The position numbers were made by a program, and so were the translations under genes. The notes under the pieces are model-generated. The model was not told the DNA's origin. It ran no database searches and worked only from the letters and a program-made list of their open reading frames with translations. DNA of 52,788 nt. Origin: CAKZKT01 sp034434235 (GTDB taxonomy: Bacteria > Chloroflexota > Anaerolineae > CG2-30-64-16). The stretch is from contig DAOTZV010000054.1 in the NCBI GenBank assembly GCA_034434235.1, positions 1 through 52,788 of the forward strand. Direction: 5' to 3'. Below are positions 11,681 through 21,566 of this stretch, piece by piece; the stretch's first letter is position 1, and each line of letters begins with the position of its first letter.

Positions 11681-11816
11681 AAAGCGTAAAACGTGAAACG
11701 TCAAACGTCAAACGTATTGGCGGCTTGGCGGCTTAGTTGGCATGGTAGCGCGTGAGCACGTGAACACGTGAGCACGTGAACACGTGAGCACATAAGCACG
11801 TGGACACGTTAGCACT
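11681..11816. repeat. Heptamer and octamer tandem repeats between panE and panC
   Basis: 11681-11715 holds about four copies of AAACGTN (7-bp period). 11752-11816 holds about eight units alternating GAGCACGT and GAACACGT (8-bp unit, 16-bp higher-order period). A nonamer-like GGCGGCTTGGCGGCTTA lies between them. The second tract overlaps the panE stop codon (TAA, 11811-11809). The heptamer recurs upstream of rnc at 41260-41294. Confidence 0.85.
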
Positions 11817-12828
11817 CTGTCATGCCGCGCACCAGACGCCAGATCGTCTCGTTGAGCGGCGTCGGCACGGCCAGCCGCCGGCCCTCGGCGACGATGACGC
11901 CGTTGATGCTGTCTATCTCGGTGGGCCGGCCGCGCTCGATGTCTTGCAACATGGAGGAGCGGTTGGCGGCCGTGGCGCGGCATACCTCTTCGACACGGGC
12001 CACCGGATCGGGATAGGGCAACGTGATCCCGCGAGCGGCCGCCACGGCCGCGGCCTCACGGGCCAGGTCGGCCAGCAACGCCCGACGGTCGGCGGTGGCC
12101 AGCAGTTCGCCGTTGGGCACGCGCCACAGGGCCGTAAGCGGGTTGATGGCCGCATTGACCACGGCCTTGCCCCAAAGGATCCCCTCGATGTCCAGGGCCT
12201 CCTCGACGGCAAACCCCGCCTGCCGCAGCAGCGCGACTAAACCGTAATACGAGCCCTCGGCTTGTGAACGCGGTGATGTAACACAAGCCTCCGGCTTGTG
12301 CTCCGCTGAACGCAAGCCGGAGGCTTGCGGTACATGTCCACGCAAGCCGGAGGCTTGCGATACGGGGACAGCGCCGGCGCCGGGGCCGAGCAGGGTCGGG
12401 CCGCGGCCGGCATGGCGCACTTCGGCCGGACCGAGCAGGGTGGCGGCCTCGAACGTGACGCCGACGACGGTTCGCGTCGCGCCCACCGCCCTTGCCACGC
12501 GGGGGCCGTTGTCCAATCCGTTCTGCAACGTCACTGCCAGGCCGTCCGGCGCCAGCACCTGCGCCGCCCACGCGGCCGCCCGATCGGTCTGATAGCTCTT
12601 GACCAGCAACAGCGCCACATCGGCCGGGGGCGCCTGGACCGGATCGGCGACCGCCCGTATCGGCACGCAACGCATCGTGCCGTCCATCTCGTGCACGCGA
12701 ACGCCCGCGCCCGCCGCCGCGGCCACGCCTTCGGCCCACGTGCCCAGCATCCACACCTCGGCGCAAGAGGCCAGCCGCGCGGCGAACAGACACCCCAGCG
12801 CCCCCGTGCCGATCACGGCCACGCGCAT
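11809..12828 (-). CDS. panE: 2-dehydropantoate 2-reductase with repeat-encoded insertion
   Basis: PanE reduces ketopantoate to pantoate with NADPH. Start chosen at ATG 12828 (339 aa) because it puts the Rossmann motif MRVAVIGTGALGCLFA at the N-terminus, 8 nt after the panB stop; a longer in-frame start at 12873 would overlap panB. The C-terminal helical domain is present (KAVVNAAINPLTALW, then NRSSMLQDIERGRPTEIDSI), with the conserved catalytic-region Lys and Asn. Residues about 155-196 are unusual: they are encoded by at least three palindromic repeats (12254-12359) and contain QASGLR twice plus KPEAC. They fall between the two domains. The stop codon is within a tandem repeat. Confidence 0.93.
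   Translation of the reverse strand: MRVAVIGTGALGCLFAARLASCAEVWMLGTWAEGVAAAAGAGVRVHEMDGTMRCVPIRAVADPVQAPPADVALLLVKSYQTDRAAAWAAQVLAPDGLAVTLQNGLDNGPRVARAVGATRTVVGVTFEAATLLGPAEVRHAGRGPTLLGPGAGAVPVSQASGLRGHVPQASGLRSAEHKPEACVTSPRSQAEGSYYGLVALLRQAGFAVEEALDIEGILWGKAVVNAAINPLTALWRVPNGELLATADRRALLADLAREAAAVAAARGITLPYPDPVARVEEVCRATAANRSSMLQDIERGRPTEIDSINGVIVAEGRRLAVPTPLNETIWRLVRGMTEC
12254..12359. repeat. Triple palindromic insertion read in frame inside panE
   Basis: Three palindromes with 8-bp arms and 3-nt centres: CACAAGCC-TCC-GGCTTGTG (12282-12300), CGCAAGCC-GGA-GGCTTGCG (12311-12329) and an identical copy at 12341-12359. The last two are exactly 30 bp apart and share orientation; the first is inverted. 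A half copy (CCTCGGCTTGTG) is at about 12255-12266. All are translated in frame as part of PanE. Confidence 0.88.
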
Positions 12829-12836
12829 CGGGCCCG

Positions 12837-13691
12837 TCACCCTGTCGCCCCCTCGCCCATCAGCGCCGCCCACTCCGCGTCGTCCATCGGGAACGCGTGC
12901 TCGGGGGCGGGGAAGCGGCGGCCGACCACGTCATCGCGATACGCGGCCAGCGCCTGCTCCATCTCGGCGAAAAGCTGGGCGTACTGCTTGACGAAGCGCG
13001 GGGTGAAGCGGTCAAACAGCCCCAACAGGTCGTGCAGCACCAGCACCTGGCCGTCGCACCCCGCGCCCGCGCCGATGCCGATGGTAGGGATGCGCAGGCG
13101 CCGGGAGATCCACTCGGCCACGCGATCGGGCACCATCTCCAGCACCAGCAGCGCGGCGCCGGCCGCCTGGAGCGCCTCGGCGTCGGCCAGCAGCCGCTGC
13201 GCATCGGCAGCCGTCTTGCCCTGGACGCGATACCCGCCCAGGCTGGCCGCCGATTGCGGCGTCAATCCGATATGGCCGACCACCGTGATGCCGGCCGCGG
13301 TGATGGCCGCCACGATGTCGGCCATGGCCCGGCCGCCCTCCAGCTTCACCGCATCCATGCCGCCCTCCTTGATCAGGCGGCCCGCGTTGCGTACCGCCTC
13401 GGCGCGGTCGGCCTGATAGGACATGAACGGCAGGTCGCCGATCAAAAACGCGTACTGCGCGCCGCGGCGCACCGCACGACAATGATGGAGCATCTCCTCC
13501 ATCGTCACCGGCACGGTCGAATCATAGCCCAGGACGACCATCCCCAACGAATCGCCCACCAGGATGCTATCCAGGCCGGCGCGGTCGGCCGCCAGCGCGC
13601 TGGGGTAGTCGTAGGCGGTCACCATCGTGATCGGTTCCCCGGCCGCTTTCTTTGCCTGCAACGTCAGAATGGTGGTCTTCTTGCGCGACAT
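12837..13691 (-). CDS. panB: 3-methyl-2-oxobutanoate hydroxymethyltransferase
   Basis: PanB transfers a hydroxymethyl group to ketoisovalerate, the first pantothenate step. 284 aa from ATG 13691, chosen for GGAGG 6 nt upstream; the frame is open further upstream to 13880 but that part crosses a terminator hairpin and the promoter. Visible motifs: MVTAYDYPSA, SILVGDSLGMVVLGYDSTVPV (metal-binding Asp), VKLEGG, VVGHIGLTPQS and GIGAGAGCDGQVLVLHD. First gene of the pan operon, with a promoter at 13846-13874 and a possible attenuator in its leader. Confidence 0.97.
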   Translation of the reverse strand: MSRKKTTILTLQAKKAAGEPITMVTAYDYPSALAADRAGLDSILVGDSLGMVVLGYDSTVPVTMEEMLHHCRAVRRGAQYAFLIGDLPFMSYQADRAEAVRNAGRLIKEGGMDAVKLEGGRAMADIVAAITAAGITVVGHIGLTPQSAASLGGYRVQGKTAADAQRLLADAEALQAAGAALLVLEMVPDRVAEWISRRLRIPTIGIGAGAGCDGQVLVLHDLLGLFDRFTPRFVKQYAQLFAEMEQALAAYRDDVVGRRFPAPEHAFPMDDAEWAALMGEGATG

Positions 13692-13705
13692 AGAAGCCTC
13701 CAGAA

Positions 13706-13735
13706 ACGAAAAAGCCCCGCGCCGCGGCGCGAGGC
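13706..13735 (-). terminator. Candidate attenuator hairpin in panB leader
   Basis: On the minus strand a GC-rich stem (arms 13735-13725 and 13724-13714, one mismatch in 11) is followed at once by five T (13713-13709). It lies about 15 nt upstream of the panB ATG and about 105 nt downstream of the predicted start site. No other minus-strand gene lies upstream to be terminated, so it probably regulates panB. An in-frame ATG-ATG pair just upstream would let a ribosome translate through the stem. Confidence 0.55.
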
Positions 13736-13845
13736 ATGACCACACGAACATCATCGTGTCGTCTCGGTCGCCGCTGCGATCCAAGCGACGGATTGTGCAA
13801 GAGAACGCCGGCTCATTGCCTGCGTTGCAGGTCAATGGCGGGTTC

Positions 13846-13874
13846 ATCATACCACAACTCGCTCTGCGGGCCAA
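13846..13874 (-). promoter_or_regulatory. pan operon promoter
   Basis: Minus strand: TTGGCC (13874-13869), 17-bp spacer ending TGG (extended -10 type), TATGAT (13851-13846). Predicted leader to the panB ATG is about 148 nt and contains the hairpin at 13706-13735. Divergent from the mreB promoter, whose -35 begins about 50 bp away. Confidence 0.65.
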
Positions 13875-13926
13875 TTTCACCCTGCCGCGCCGCAGGGTTG
13901 TCGTCGTGGGCCGGACAAAAGGCGAT

Positions 13927-13955
13927 TTGGGCTTTGCACCCCTGGATGATATAAT
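13927..13955 (+). promoter_or_regulatory. mre operon promoter
   Basis: TTGGGC (13927-13932), 17-bp spacer, perfect TATAAT (13950-13955). It precedes the mreB ribosome site by about 45 nt. The 13692-14011 gap holds this promoter, the divergent pan promoter and the panB leader; no other gene is seen in it. Confidence 0.65.
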
Positions 13956-14011
13956 TCCACATTGGAATGTTCGCTTTCTGGGAACGTTCTATCCTGGACA
14001 GGAGCATATGC

Positions 14012-15073
14012 GTGGTTAGTCCGCTCAACTGGCTGCTGGGCCTGTTTTCTCTCGATATCGGCATTGACCTGGGCACGGCCAACACCCTGGTCAACGTGCG
14101 CAATCGCGGCATCGTCATCAACGAGCCATCGGTGGTTGCCATCGAAAAGAAAACCAAGAAGGTGCTCGCCATCGGCGCCGAGGCCAAGGAGATGGTGGGC
14201 CGCACGCCGGGCAACATCGTGGCGGTGCGGCCGCTGCGCGACGGCGTGATCTCGGACTTCGACGTGACGGAGCAGATGCTCCATTACTTCATCCACAAGG
14301 TGCATGACCGGATGGTGTTGCGCATCCCGCGGCCGCGGGTGGTCGTGGGCATACCGAGCGGGGTGACCGAAGTGGAAAAGCGCGCCGTGTACGATGCCAC
14401 GATCAGTGCAGGCGCGCGGGAAGCTTATCTGCTCGAAGAGCCGATGGCCGCGGCCATCGGCGCGGGACTGCCGGTCTCGGAGGCGCGCGGCAGCATGATC
14501 GTAGACATCGGCGGCGGCACGACCGAGGTGGCCGTTATCTCGCTGGGCGGCATCGTCGTGGCACGTTCGATTCGCGTCGCGGGCGACGAGATGGACGAAG
14601 ACATCATCAACTACGCCCGGCAGAAGTACAACCTGCTGATCGGCGAACAGATGGCCGAAGCCGTCAAGATCGAAGCCGGCTCGGCCTATCCGCTGGAGCA
14701 AGAGGTGATGGTCACCCTGCGCGGCCGCAACCTGATCACCGGCCTGCCGGAAGCGATCGAGATAAGCAGCGTCGAGCTGCGCGAGGCGCTCCGCAATTCG
14801 GTCGACATCATCATAGACACCGTGCGCCAGGCCATAGATGAAACGCCGCCCGAACTGATCTCAGACCTGATGCAACACGGCATCGCGCTGGCCGGCGGCG
14901 GCGCCCTGCTCAAGGGACTGGCCCAACGCCTGTCGGAAGAGACCAAGATGCATGTATATGTGGCCGAGGATCCGATGAGCTGCGTGGCGCGCGGGGCCGG
15001 CAAAGTGCTGGAGAACTTCGACGTCCTCCAATCCACGCTGGCCAGCATGCAGCGCGGCAGCACGTTGCATTGA
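14012..15073 (+). CDS. mreB: Rod shape-determining protein MreB
   Basis: Bacterial actin that organises lateral wall synthesis under the inner membrane. 353 aa from GTG 14012, chosen because AGGAG ends 7 nt upstream and it gives MVSPLNWLLGLFSLDIGIDLGTANT. The nearby ATG at 14008 is out of frame (stop after three codons), and an ATG at 13967 in frame lies too close to the promoter. Actin-fold motifs: DIGIDLGTANTLV (phosphate 1), MIVDIGGGTTEVAVI (phosphate 2), GIALAGGGALLKGL (adenosine). First of five rod-complex genes. Confidence 0.96.
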   Translation: MVSPLNWLLGLFSLDIGIDLGTANTLVNVRNRGIVINEPSVVAIEKKTKKVLAIGAEAKEMVGRTPGNIVAVRPLRDGVISDFDVTEQMLHYFIHKVHDRMVLRIPRPRVVVGIPSGVTEVEKRAVYDATISAGAREAYLLEEPMAAAIGAGLPVSEARGSMIVDIGGGTTEVAVISLGGIVVARSIRVAGDEMDEDIINYARQKYNLLIGEQMAEAVKIEAGSAYPLEQEVMVTLRGRNLITGLPEAIEISSVELREALRNSVDIIIDTVRQAIDETPPELISDLMQHGIALAGGGALLKGLAQRLSEETKMHVYVAEDPMSCVARGAGKVLENFDVLQSTLASMQRGSTLH

Positions 15074-15167
15074 GTGCAAAAGACGGACGGGGAACGGCGG
15101 AGCGTCGGCCTGTTGAGGTGCCCGCCCTCGACCATCTGCGCTTTGCATTCTGCATTCGGCTTTCACT

Positions 15168-16025
15168 ATGGCTCACGTTTCCAATCGGACGATCTTTTTC
15201 TTCGTGCTGGCAGCCGTCTGCATCGTGCTGCTGATCCTCTCGTCATCCAACCGGATTGCACCGGTGGAAGGCGCGGCCATGCAGGTGGGCCGGCCGTTTC
15301 TGCTCGCGTTCAGCGAAGTGGGCCGGCTATTCAGCAACGTCATCACCACCGCACGCGATCTGGCGACCCTGCGCGCGCGCAACAATCAGTTGCAAACCGT
15401 GGTGGATACGTTGACCATTGACAATTTACGCCTGAAGGAGACCGAAGCCGAAAACGAACGGTTGCGCAGCCTCCTCCGGTTCGCCCAGCTCAACCCGAAC
15501 TACGATTTCCGCGGCGGACAGGTCATCGCGCGCGTCATCAGCAAGAGCCCGAGCAACTACCTGGCTTCCATCTCCATTGATCTCGGCGCGGAGCACGGCA
15601 TCAAGCCGGGCATGCCGGTCGTGACCGAGCGCGGCCTGGTCGGCCGCATCCATAAGGTGGGGCCGCTCTCGTCCACCGTGCTGCTGATCACCGATCCCAG
15701 CAGCGGCGTGCCGGCGCTCATCCAGCGCAATCGGCTGGTGGGGGTCGTCAGCGGCCGGGCCGGCGCTCTGCCGGTGATGGAGTACATCCCGCAAGATGCC
15801 GACATCTCGGTGGGCGACCTGGTCATCACTTCTGGCCTGGGCGGCGGCTTTCCCAAGAATCTGATCATCGGCCAGATCGTCGAGGTGCGCCAGCGCGATT
15901 ACGAGATGTTCCAGCAGGCGACGATTCGGCCGACCGTCAACTTCGACCGCCTGGAGTTCGTGCTGGTCATCACCAACTTTGTGCCGCTCCCCGGCGAACC
16001 CGGCGAGCCGGACAGCGTCGGTTGA
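15168..16025 (+). CDS. mreC: Rod shape-determining protein MreC
   Basis: MreC is a bitopic periplasmic/external scaffold linking MreB, MreD and PBP2. 285 aa: short N-terminal tail, one membrane helix (about residues 9-26, FFFVLAAVCIVLLILSS), a coiled coil (LRARNNQLQTVVDTL to AENERLRSLLRF), then the paired beta-barrel domains (VIARVISKSP, GIKPGMPVVTERGLVGRI, SVGDLVITSGLGGGFPKNL). No strong ribosome site is visible. The 94-bp gap after mreB contains GCATTC-type short repeats. Confidence 0.95.
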   Translation: MAHVSNRTIFFFVLAAVCIVLLILSSSNRIAPVEGAAMQVGRPFLLAFSEVGRLFSNVITTARDLATLRARNNQLQTVVDTLTIDNLRLKETEAENERLRSLLRFAQLNPNYDFRGGQVIARVISKSPSNYLASISIDLGAEHGIKPGMPVVTERGLVGRIHKVGPLSSTVLLITDPSSGVPALIQRNRLVGVVSGRAGALPVMEYIPQDADISVGDLVITSGLGGGFPKNLIIGQIVEVRQRDYEMFQQATIRPTVNFDRLEFVLVITNFVPLPGEPGEPDSVG

Positions 16026-16035
16026 GACGAGCAAC

Positions 16036-16578
16036 ATGAGTCCACAAAGCCGAATCCGCATTGATCATCGCGATCTGACAGGCGTTTACCTGATGATCGT
16101 CGCGGTGGGGCTGGGCGTGCTGGTGCAGGCCACCCTGCTGGCGCGCATCCGCCTGGAAGGCGCCGCTGCCAACCTTCCGCTGGTGATCGTCGTCTGCTGG
16201 AGCCTGCTGCGCGGCCCGCTCGAAGGGGCGCTGTGGGGCTTCGCAGGCGGCCTCTTGCTCGACCTGGTGGCCGGATTGCCGCTCGGCGCCTCGTCGTTGG
16301 CGCTGATGGCCGTGTGTCCGCTCGCCAACCTGGGCAAGAAGAGCATCTTCCCGGGCCGCTCAACCCTGCCCGTCTTGCTCGTTTTGCTGGCCACGCCCGT
16401 GTTCGGCTGGATCGTCCTCCTGGCGCGGGCCATGGGAGGCCTGGCGGTGGATTGGCTGATCGCCACAGTGCGGATCATCGGACCGGAGATGGTGCTCAAT
16501 GCGCTATTGACGCTGCCGGCCTATCCTGTCTTGCGCTGGCTGGCCACACAAACCCGGCCGACCGCCATGGAGTGGTGA
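16036..16578 (+). CDS. mreD: Rod shape-determining protein MreD
   Basis: 180 aa from ATG 16036, 10 nt after the mreC stop; an in-frame ATG at 15979 would overlap mreC. About five hydrophobic segments (for example VYLMIVAVGLGVLVQATLL, ALWGFAGGLLLDLVAGLPLG, PVLLVLLATPVFGWIVLLA) with the loop Asp typical of MreD. Identification rests on topology plus position between mreC and the PBP2 gene. Confidence 0.9.
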   Translation: MSPQSRIRIDHRDLTGVYLMIVAVGLGVLVQATLLARIRLEGAAANLPLVIVVCWSLLRGPLEGALWGFAGGLLLDLVAGLPLGASSLALMAVCPLANLGKKSIFPGRSTLPVLLVLLATPVFGWIVLLARAMGGLAVDWLIATVRIIGPEMVLNALLTLPAYPVLRWLATQTRPTAMEW

Positions 16579-16581
16579 GCG

Positions 16582-18726
16582 ATGAGATCCGCCACCGATC
16601 GGACCGAAGCCAGGCTCCTGCTGTTGCGCGGCGCGGTGCTGGTCATCGTGCTGGTGATGATCGGCCGGCTCTGGCAGATCCAGATGGTCGAAGGGGAGAC
16701 CTACCGCATCCGCGCCGACCGCAACCGCTTTCGCGAAGTGGATGTGCCGGCCCCGCGCGGGGTGATCTACGACCGCAACGGTCAGATCCTGGCCCGCAAC
16801 CGACCCAGCTTCACCATCGCCATTGTGCCGGGCGACCTGCCCAAGACCGCGACCGGCGAACCGGATCCCGTCGCCGAAGCCGCCGTGCTCGACCGGCTTG
16901 CCGCGCTGCTGGCGCAACCTGTCCCTTCGCTGCGCCCCAGCCCCACGCCGACGCCATCGCCAACGCGATCGGCCCGCCAACAGGCCAAAGCAACCGAAGC
17001 CATCACCGCCACCTTACAGATCCCCGACCGGCAACCATGGTACATGCCGCGACCGGAGATCGAAAAGGCGATTCGAGACGGCCGGCTGGGCGGCGCCTAC
17101 CAGCCCATCGAGGTGGCGAAGTACGTCAACGAAGCGACCGCGTTCCTGGTGGCACAGGATGCCGTCAACCTGCCGGGGGTCCTCCTCCAGCTCAACCCGA
17201 TCCGGGAATATCCCAGCGGAAGCCTGACGGCTCACCTCATCGGTTACATGGGACACATCCCGGAGGACGCAGTGAACCAATACAAGGCCAGGGGCTACGC
17301 GGCCAATGAACAGGTTGGCCTGACAGGGCTGGAGGCCTCGTTCGAGCACGAGATGCGCGGCCGGCCCGGCCGCCAGACCATCGAAGTCAATGTCAACGGC
17401 CGGCGCATCCGCACCGTCGGCCAGAGCGAGCCGGCCGTGCCAGGCCACAACCTGGTGTTGACCCTCGACCTCGAGCTACAGCGCGTCGCCACCGAGGCGC
17501 TACAGGCCGCGCTGGACAATTCGAGCGGCTTCACCAAGGCAACGCAAGGGGTCGTGGTGGCTCTCGACCCGCGCAACGGCAAGGTGCTGGCACTGGTCAG
17601 TCTGCCCAGCTACGACAACAACCTATTCGCCAAGGGAGTGACCCCTGAGGCGTGGCAGGCGTTGCTCAATGATCCTGACCGGCCGATGTTCGACCAGGCC
17701 ATCGGCGGCCAATACCCGCCCGGCTCGATCTTCAAGCCCATCGTCGCCGCAGCCGGCCTCCAGGAAGGGGTGATCAACGTGCGCACCCTGCTCGGCGACG
17801 GCTGGGACGGCGCCAACGACGGCGTCATCTGGCTGCCGAACCAGTACATGCCGTGGGACCGCAGCAAGGACCAACCGTTCTACTCCTGGAACCACAAACT
17901 GGGATTCGGCTGGGGCAAGATCACCGTGCGCGAGGCCCTGGCGGTGTCGGATGACATCTTTTTCTACCAGTTGGGCGGCGGCTATCTGGAGATCTTCCGC
18001 GGTCTGGGCGTAGATGCCATTGACTACTACGCCAGACAGTTCGGCCTGGGCGAACCCACCGGCATCGAGCTGCCGGGCGAGAGCCGGGGCCTGGTGCCCG
18101 ACAGCAAGTGGAAACGCCTGAACTACGCGGAGCCGTGGTTGACGGGCGATACCTATAACCTGAGCATCGGCCAGGGATTCCTGCTGGCAACGCCGATCCA
18201 GATGGCCAACGCCACGGCCGTGATCGCCAACCGCGGCTACCTGTACCGGCCGCAACTGGTGGATCACATTACCGATGCCGAAGGCAAAGTGGTGCGGCCC
18301 TTCCAGGCCGATCTCCGTCGCGAGGTCGCGGTGGATCCTGCACACCTGGACACCGTTCGCGAAGGCATGTACGGCGCGGTCAACTGGCCCCAGGGGACGG
18401 CCGCCAACGCGCGCATTCCGGGCATCGCGGTCGCCGGCAAGACCGGCACGGCCGAGTTCGCCCGCGACTGGAACAAAGACGGCCAGCCCGACCGGGACGA
18501 GAAGGGCAACCTCCCGACGCACGCCTGGTTCACCGCGTTTGCGCCTTACCAGGACCCGGAGATCGTGGTGACCGTCTTCGTGGTCAACGGCGGCGAAGGC
18601 TCGTCGGTGGCCGCGCCCATCGCCGCAAAGGTCTTGCGCGCCTATTTCCAGATTGACGCCACGCCGACGGCCACGCCGCCGCCGGTCACACCCACGCCCG
18701 GCGGCGCGACCAGGTCAGGAGGCTGA
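16582..18726 (+). CDS. mrdA: Penicillin-binding protein 2 (class B transpeptidase)
   Basis: Monofunctional DD-transpeptidase of the elongasome. 714 aa: N-terminal membrane anchor (about residues 11-28), pedestal/dimerisation domain containing APRGVIYDRNGQILARN, transpeptidase domain with active Ser382 in GSIFKP, an SDD motif in REALAVSDDIFFYQ, and KTGT at 620-623. Two low-complexity features: a Pro/Ser/Thr linker near residues 112-135 (SPTPTPSPTRSARQQ) and a Pro/Thr-rich C-terminal tail. Starts 3 nt after mreD stop, so coupled. Partner glycosyltransferase RodA is encoded next. Confidence 0.95.
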   Translation: MRSATDRTEARLLLLRGAVLVIVLVMIGRLWQIQMVEGETYRIRADRNRFREVDVPAPRGVIYDRNGQILARNRPSFTIAIVPGDLPKTATGEPDPVAEAAVLDRLAALLAQPVPSLRPSPTPTPSPTRSARQQAKATEAITATLQIPDRQPWYMPRPEIEKAIRDGRLGGAYQPIEVAKYVNEATAFLVAQDAVNLPGVLLQLNPIREYPSGSLTAHLIGYMGHIPEDAVNQYKARGYAANEQVGLTGLEASFEHEMRGRPGRQTIEVNVNGRRIRTVGQSEPAVPGHNLVLTLDLELQRVATEALQAALDNSSGFTKATQGVVVALDPRNGKVLALVSLPSYDNNLFAKGVTPEAWQALLNDPDRPMFDQAIGGQYPPGSIFKPIVAAAGLQEGVINVRTLLGDGWDGANDGVIWLPNQYMPWDRSKDQPFYSWNHKLGFGWGKITVREALAVSDDIFFYQLGGGYLEIFRGLGVDAIDYYARQFGLGEPTGIELPGESRGLVPDSKWKRLNYAEPWLTGDTYNLSIGQGFLLATPIQMANATAVIANRGYLYRPQLVDHITDAEGKVVRPFQADLRREVAVDPAHLDTVREGMYGAVNWPQGTAANARIPGIAVAGKTGTAEFARDWNKDGQPDRDEKGNLPTHAWFTAFAPYQDPEIVVTVFVVNGGEGSSVAAPIAAKVLRAYFQIDATPTATPPPVTPTPGGATRSGG

Positions 18727-18734
18727 ACAAAGCG

Positions 18735-19835
18735 ATGAGACGCATCTTGTGGCGCAGATTCGATTGGGTGCTCTTCGGCCTGGTGCTGCTCCTCAGCGCC
18801 TTCGGCGTGCTGATGATCGCCAGCGCCCTGGCCGGCAACGAAGTACTGGCGTCCTGGCCGTGGCGACAGGCGGCCTTCCTGGTGGCGGGCATCTTCCTGC
18901 TCTTCCTGACGGCCTCCATAGACTACCGGCTGTTGCCCAGCATCACCTACCCTGTCTATGTCTTTCTGCTGGCAGCATTAGGAGCCATCAAGGTCATCGG
19001 CACGACGGTAGGCGGCGCCCAACGCTGGCTGGCGCTGGGCGAGTTCCTGCTCCAGCCGTCGGAGCTGATCAAGCTCAGCGTCATCCTGGTGTTGGCGCAC
19101 TACCTGGCCACGCGCGAACAGAAAATGGAAAGCTTCCTGACGCCGCTGCTCGGCCTCCTGCTCCTGGCGCCTGCCGTCGTCCTCATCTACCTGCAGCCGA
19201 ACCTGGGCACGGCGCTGGTGCTGCTCGTCATCGCCGGGACGATGTTCTTTGTGGCCGGGCTACGCTGGCGGCATGTGGCCGTTCTGGCCGGCGCGGCGGC
19301 CGCGGCCGCCGTCCTGGCCTGGAACTATCTGCTCCATGACTACATGCGCGATCGCGTGCTCATGTTCCTCAATCCGGCGGCCGCGGCTCCGGCCGACCGC
19401 TACAACGTGGAACAGGCGATGATCAGCATCGGCGCCGGCGGATGGCTGGGCCGGGGCCTGTTTCGCGGCTCGCAGAGCCAGTTGCATTTCCTGCGCATCC
19501 GCCACACCGACTTCATCTTCTCGGTCACCGCGGAAGAGCTGGGCTTCGTCGGCGCCACCCTGCTGATCCTCCTGCTGGCGCTGCTCGTGTTGCGCCTGCT
19601 GCGCATCGCCAGCATCGCGCGCGATAGCTACGGCCGCCTGATCGTGACCGGGGTGACGGCCATGATCCTGTTCCAGACGGTCGTCAATATCGGCATGAAC
19701 CTGAGCCTGTTGCCGGTGACCGGCCTGCCGTTGCCCTTCATCAGCTACGGCGGCAGCGCGCTCTGGGCCATGCTGATCGGCATCGGCCTGGCCGAAAGCG
19801 TGGCGATGCGTTACCGCAAGATCGAATTCGAATAG
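18735..19835 (+). CDS. rodA: Peptidoglycan glycosyltransferase RodA (SEDS family)
   Basis: Integral membrane glycan polymerase working with PBP2. 366 aa with about ten membrane helices. SEDS motifs: GAQRWLALGEFLLQPSELIKL, YLQPNLGTALVLLV, and the C-terminal NIGMNLSLLPVTGLPLPFIS with GGSALWAML. Follows mrdA by 8 bp. The order mreBCD-mrdA-rodA is the classical rod cluster, so the cell is probably elongated or filamentous. Confidence 0.96.
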   Translation: MRRILWRRFDWVLFGLVLLLSAFGVLMIASALAGNEVLASWPWRQAAFLVAGIFLLFLTASIDYRLLPSITYPVYVFLLAALGAIKVIGTTVGGAQRWLALGEFLLQPSELIKLSVILVLAHYLATREQKMESFLTPLLGLLLLAPAVVLIYLQPNLGTALVLLVIAGTMFFVAGLRWRHVAVLAGAAAAAAVLAWNYLLHDYMRDRVLMFLNPAAAAPADRYNVEQAMISIGAGGWLGRGLFRGSQSQLHFLRIRHTDFIFSVTAEELGFVGATLLILLLALLVLRLLRIASIARDSYGRLIVTGVTAMILFQTVVNIGMNLSLLPVTGLPLPFISYGGSALWAMLIGIGLAESVAMRYRKIEFE

Positions 19836-19855
19836 GACGTAAGGAATAAACAGAA

Positions 19856-21358
<1,503 letters not shown>

Positions 21359-21374
21359 GCGTTACCCCGCCGAT

Positions 21375-21403
21375 TTGCACAGCAACGCGATTTGTGCTAA
21401 GAT
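21375..21403 (+). promoter_or_regulatory. tRNA-Gln promoter
   Basis: TTGCAC (21375-21380), 17-bp spacer ending TGC (extended -10), TAAGAT (21398-21403), 12 nt before the tRNA 5' end. Confidence 0.6.
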
Positions 21404-21415
21404 ATCGTCCGTCGT

Positions 21416-21486
21416 TCGGGGATAGTTTAATGGTAAAACGTCTGACTCTGGATCAGAAGTTTGGGGTTCGAATCCCTGTCCCCGAG
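21416..21486 (+). tRNA. tRNA-Gln (anticodon CUG)
   Basis: Cloverleaf read by eye: acceptor TCGGGGA pairs with TCCCCGA (21479-21485), D arm GTTT/AAAC, anticodon stem TCTGA/TCAGA with loop CTCTGGA giving anticodon CUG, T loop TTCGAAT, discriminator G. The 3' CCA is not encoded. 71 nt. Confidence 0.93.
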
Positions 21487-21501
21487 TAAGTACGCTCCAG
21501 G

Positions 21502-21545
21502 CCGACCTGATTACATGGGGTAAGACGGTCGGTTTTGTGTTTTTA
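21502..21545 (+). terminator. Terminator after tRNA-Gln
   Basis: CCGACC (21502-21507) pairs with GGTCGG (21527-21532) across a 19-nt loop, followed by TTTTGTGTTTTT. Loop is long, so efficiency is uncertain. Confidence 0.5.
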
Positions 21546-21566
21546 ATAGCGGGAGAGGGTTGAGAA

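Noticed and set aside
13692..13880. 63-residue N-terminal extension of PanB
   Set aside because: It would begin inside the promoter and cross a terminator; the family N-terminus starts at ATG 13691 with GGAGG.
16930..16990. Repeat-derived insert in the PBP2 gene (Pro/Ser/Thr tract)
   Set aside because: No palindrome; Pro/Thr linkers are a normal feature of envelope proteins in this type of organism.
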